Assembly: GCA_003487005.1 (NCBI GenBank)
Contig: DNFG01000274.1
Coordinates: 1-19,223 of the forward strand
Direction of reading: 5' to 3'
From: Bryobacterales bacterium
GTDB taxonomy: Bacteria; Acidobacteriota; Terriglobia; Bryobacterales; Bryobacteraceae
DNA length: 19,223 nucleotides
The notes beneath the pieces are model-generated. The model was not told where the DNA came from, did no database searches, and saw only the letters and a program-made list of their open reading frames with translations. Below are positions 17,994 to 19,223 of the stretch, in pieces (position 1 is the stretch's first letter; the number at the start of each line of letters is the position of its first letter). The translations under genes and the position numbers were made by a program.

Positions 17994-18022
17994 ACTATAG
18001 CCAACCCCGGAAGGGATGTCAA
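17994..18022 (-). promoter_or_regulatory. Sigma-70-type promoter of the rpsA operon
   Basis: On the minus strand a perfect -35 TTGACA (18022-18017) is followed by exactly 17 bases and a -10 TATAGT (17999-17994). The predicted start is near 17987. This is the best promoter in the window and fits a highly expressed ribosomal gene. The -35 lies only 27 nt after the stop of the upstream gene, leaving little room for a terminator. Confidence 0.85.
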
Positions 18023-18049
18023 CCGCGCTCCGCAACGCCTCGCGAACCC

Positions 18050-18367
18050 TCAAGGCCGGTCCGCGTCCCCAATCCAGCGCAGCGCCGCGTAGGCCGCCGG
18101 CCAGCCCAGCGTCGTGATCGCCAGTATCGCCACATGCCGCAATTCTTCCGGGGTGCAGCCCGCCTCGCGGGCATGCCGCGCCGCTGAATGCACCGCCCCT
18201 TCATGCTGCGCGCCCACGGCCAGCCCCAGCTTTACCAGGCGCCGCGCCCGCTCTTCCAGCGGGCCGCCCTGCTCGTGACACGCGCCCGCCAACGCCGCGA
18301 ACGCGTCCCATACCTCGGGATGCTGGCTGCGAAACTCCTCTATCTTTTCCGGAAGCGCTTGACTCAT
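18050..18367 (-). CDS. Carboxymuconolactone decarboxylase/AhpD-like protein without the redox CxxC
   Basis: A 105-residue all-helical protein of the CMD family. The signature region reads GAQHEGAVHSAARHAREAG, with TPEELRHVAILAITTLGWP after it. In AhpD-type peroxidase members this position carries CxxC followed by His. Here the cysteines are absent, and only the EGAVHS histidine pattern of the non-redox subgroup remains. A lone C50 lies outside the motif. An alkylhydroperoxidase role is therefore unlikely, and the substrate is unknown. The ATG at 18367 has AGGAT upstream. It follows the LarA-like gene by 13 nt and probably shares its transcript. Confidence 0.85.
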   Translation of the reverse strand: MSQALPEKIEEFRSQHPEVWDAFAALAGACHEQGGPLEERARRLVKLGLAVGAQHEGAVHSAARHAREAGCTPEELRHVAILAITTLGWPAAYAALRWIGDADRP

Positions 18368-18380
18368 ATTGGCGATCCTA

Positions 18381-19223
18381 TCAACCCGCGGCTACCGGCG
18401 TCAGTTCTTCTCCGGCTCGCGCGAACACGTACGGGCCTTCCGGGATCAGCGGCACCGCCGCCCCCTCCCCCACTTCCGCCGCCAGCGCCTCGAAGGCCTC
18501 CGGCGCCGTCGCGAAGATTCGCCCCCACAGATTCGCATGGTACTCCTGCGGCAGACCCGGGGTATAGAACCAGACCCGGTGCGTCCGGCACGCCAGCGCC
18601 AGCTTTTCCAACTGCCATTGATCCACCGTCACCGGAATATCGGCAATTTCGCTGAGAAATTTCCCCGCGTCCGGCGACTGTTTAAGTAGACGGGAAAACT
18701 CCGCCGCTCCGGCGCCTTCATCACACGCCGCCAGCAGCAGGATGATTCCCCCGGGTTCAACAATATGCGCTGCCGCGGTGATGCCTTTGACGGCCTGATA
18801 AAAAGTGAGATCCAGCGGGTACCCCGCCGCTGTCGTCACCGCGGCCCGCACCCGCCCGGGCAGCCGCGCCGTCGTCTTCTCGCGGACGAACTCCACGCCC
18901 TGGCGGTGCGCCTCGCGGGGCTCACCCGCGAAGACCCCCGCGATCCGCCGCCCCTCGGTCATCACCACATCCACGATGAAATCATGCCCGGCCATCCCGG
19001 CGATTTCGAGCAACTCCTGATGGAGCGGATTCTCCTCCACGCTCCCCTCCACGGCCCGCGGATCCCTCATGAAATGCGGACTGTGCAGCCGCTTGATGGT
19101 CTCCTGCCAGGCCAATCCCGGAGCCACCAGCTTGCGGCCCCCGCTGAACCCGGCCATCAGGTGCTGCTCGATGAACCCGAGCGTGATGTGGACCTCGGCC
19201 TCCACATAAGCCCGCTCGATCGC
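18381..19223 (-). CDS. LarA-type nickel-pincer racemase homolog, C-terminal 280 residues (runs off the right edge)
   Basis: The reading frame is open to the window edge; the GTG at 19205 is an internal Val, so the 5' part is missing (about 150 residues by comparison with the roughly 425-residue family). The visible part begins AIERAYVEAEVHITLGFIEQH and contains AGFSGGRKLVAPG. Fragment residues H21, K31 and H47 have exactly the spacing of H174, K184 and H200 in Lactobacillus plantarum LarA, where the lysine binds the pincer cofactor and H200 binds nickel. The family racemises 2-hydroxy acids such as lactate or malate; the substrate here is unknown. No cofactor-synthesis genes (larB, larC, larE) are in view. 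Confidence 0.88.
   Translation of the reverse strand, partial: AIERAYVEAEVHITLGFIEQHLMAGFSGGRKLVAPGLAWQETIKRLHSPHFMRDPRAVEGSVEENPLHQELLEIAGMAGHDFIVDVVMTEGRRIAGVFAGEPREAHRQGVEFVREKTTARLPGRVRAAVTTAAGYPLDLTFYQAVKGITAAAHIVEPGGIILLLAACDEGAGAAEFSRLLKQSPDAGKFLSEIADIPVTVDQWQLEKLALACRTHRVWFYTPGLPQEYHANLWGRIFATAPEAFEALAAEVGEGAAVPLIPEGPYVFARAGEELTPVAAG

Noticed and set aside
17805..18053. Minus-strand 82-codon frame between the CMD gene and rpsA
   Set aside because: It spans the rpsA promoter and leader, has no clear ribosome site, shows no recognisable protein features and overlaps the rpsA start.

Overview
The window looks like a chromosomal segment of a GC-rich, aerobic, Gram-negative-type bacterium. 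The best guess is an Acidobacteriota member of the Solibacter/Bryobacter type. That guess rests on protein style and gene order only, since no rRNA or other marker gene is present. There is no tRNA, rRNA, CRISPR array, insertion sequence or phage gene, and no stretch over 300 bases lacks a gene.

Left block (1-2355, minus strand): a sensor histidine kinase starting at TTG overlaps by 4 nt a response regulator with a REC-XRE layout. This is followed 4 nt later by the first 70 codons of an exported protein that runs off the left edge. A 171-bp intergenic region (2356-2526) holding two inverted repeats separates this block from the divergent respiratory operon.

Central block (2527-15110, plus strand): one tightly packed unit of 12 genes. 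It encodes alternative complex III (ActA pentaheme cytochrome c, ActB molybdopterin-like/Fe-S protein, ActC NrfD-type quinol-oxidising membrane subunit, ActD, ActE monoheme lipoprotein, ActF). Next come an unrecognised single-helix membrane protein, a Sco copper chaperone, and a caa3-type cytochrome c oxidase (CoxB with a fused cytochrome c domain, CoxA of the A2 'YS-motif' type, CoxC, CoxD). Together these would carry electrons from quinol through ACIII hemes to the CuA/cytochrome c domain of CoxB and on to O2, probably as a supercomplex. The genes are separated by 1-36 nt or overlap. A strong hairpin at 15136-15169 closes the unit.

Right block (15178-19223, minus strand): a translation/nucleoid operon of six-domain ribosomal protein S1, an HU/IHF-family protein and a HIT hydrolase reads from a near-consensus promoter at 17994-18022 through a leader of about 180 nt. 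Upstream of it lie a carboxymuconolactone-decarboxylase-like protein without the redox CxxC and a 5'-truncated LarA-type nickel-pincer racemase homolog running off the right edge.

The plus strand is strongly G-rich on the left and centre, about balanced in coxA, and C-rich on the right. The change does not follow gene orientation. I see no wholly new multi-gene system. The least described items are the REC-XRE regulator pair facing the respiratory operon, the small gene at 10051-10518, and the His-rich N-termini shared by four membrane subunits.
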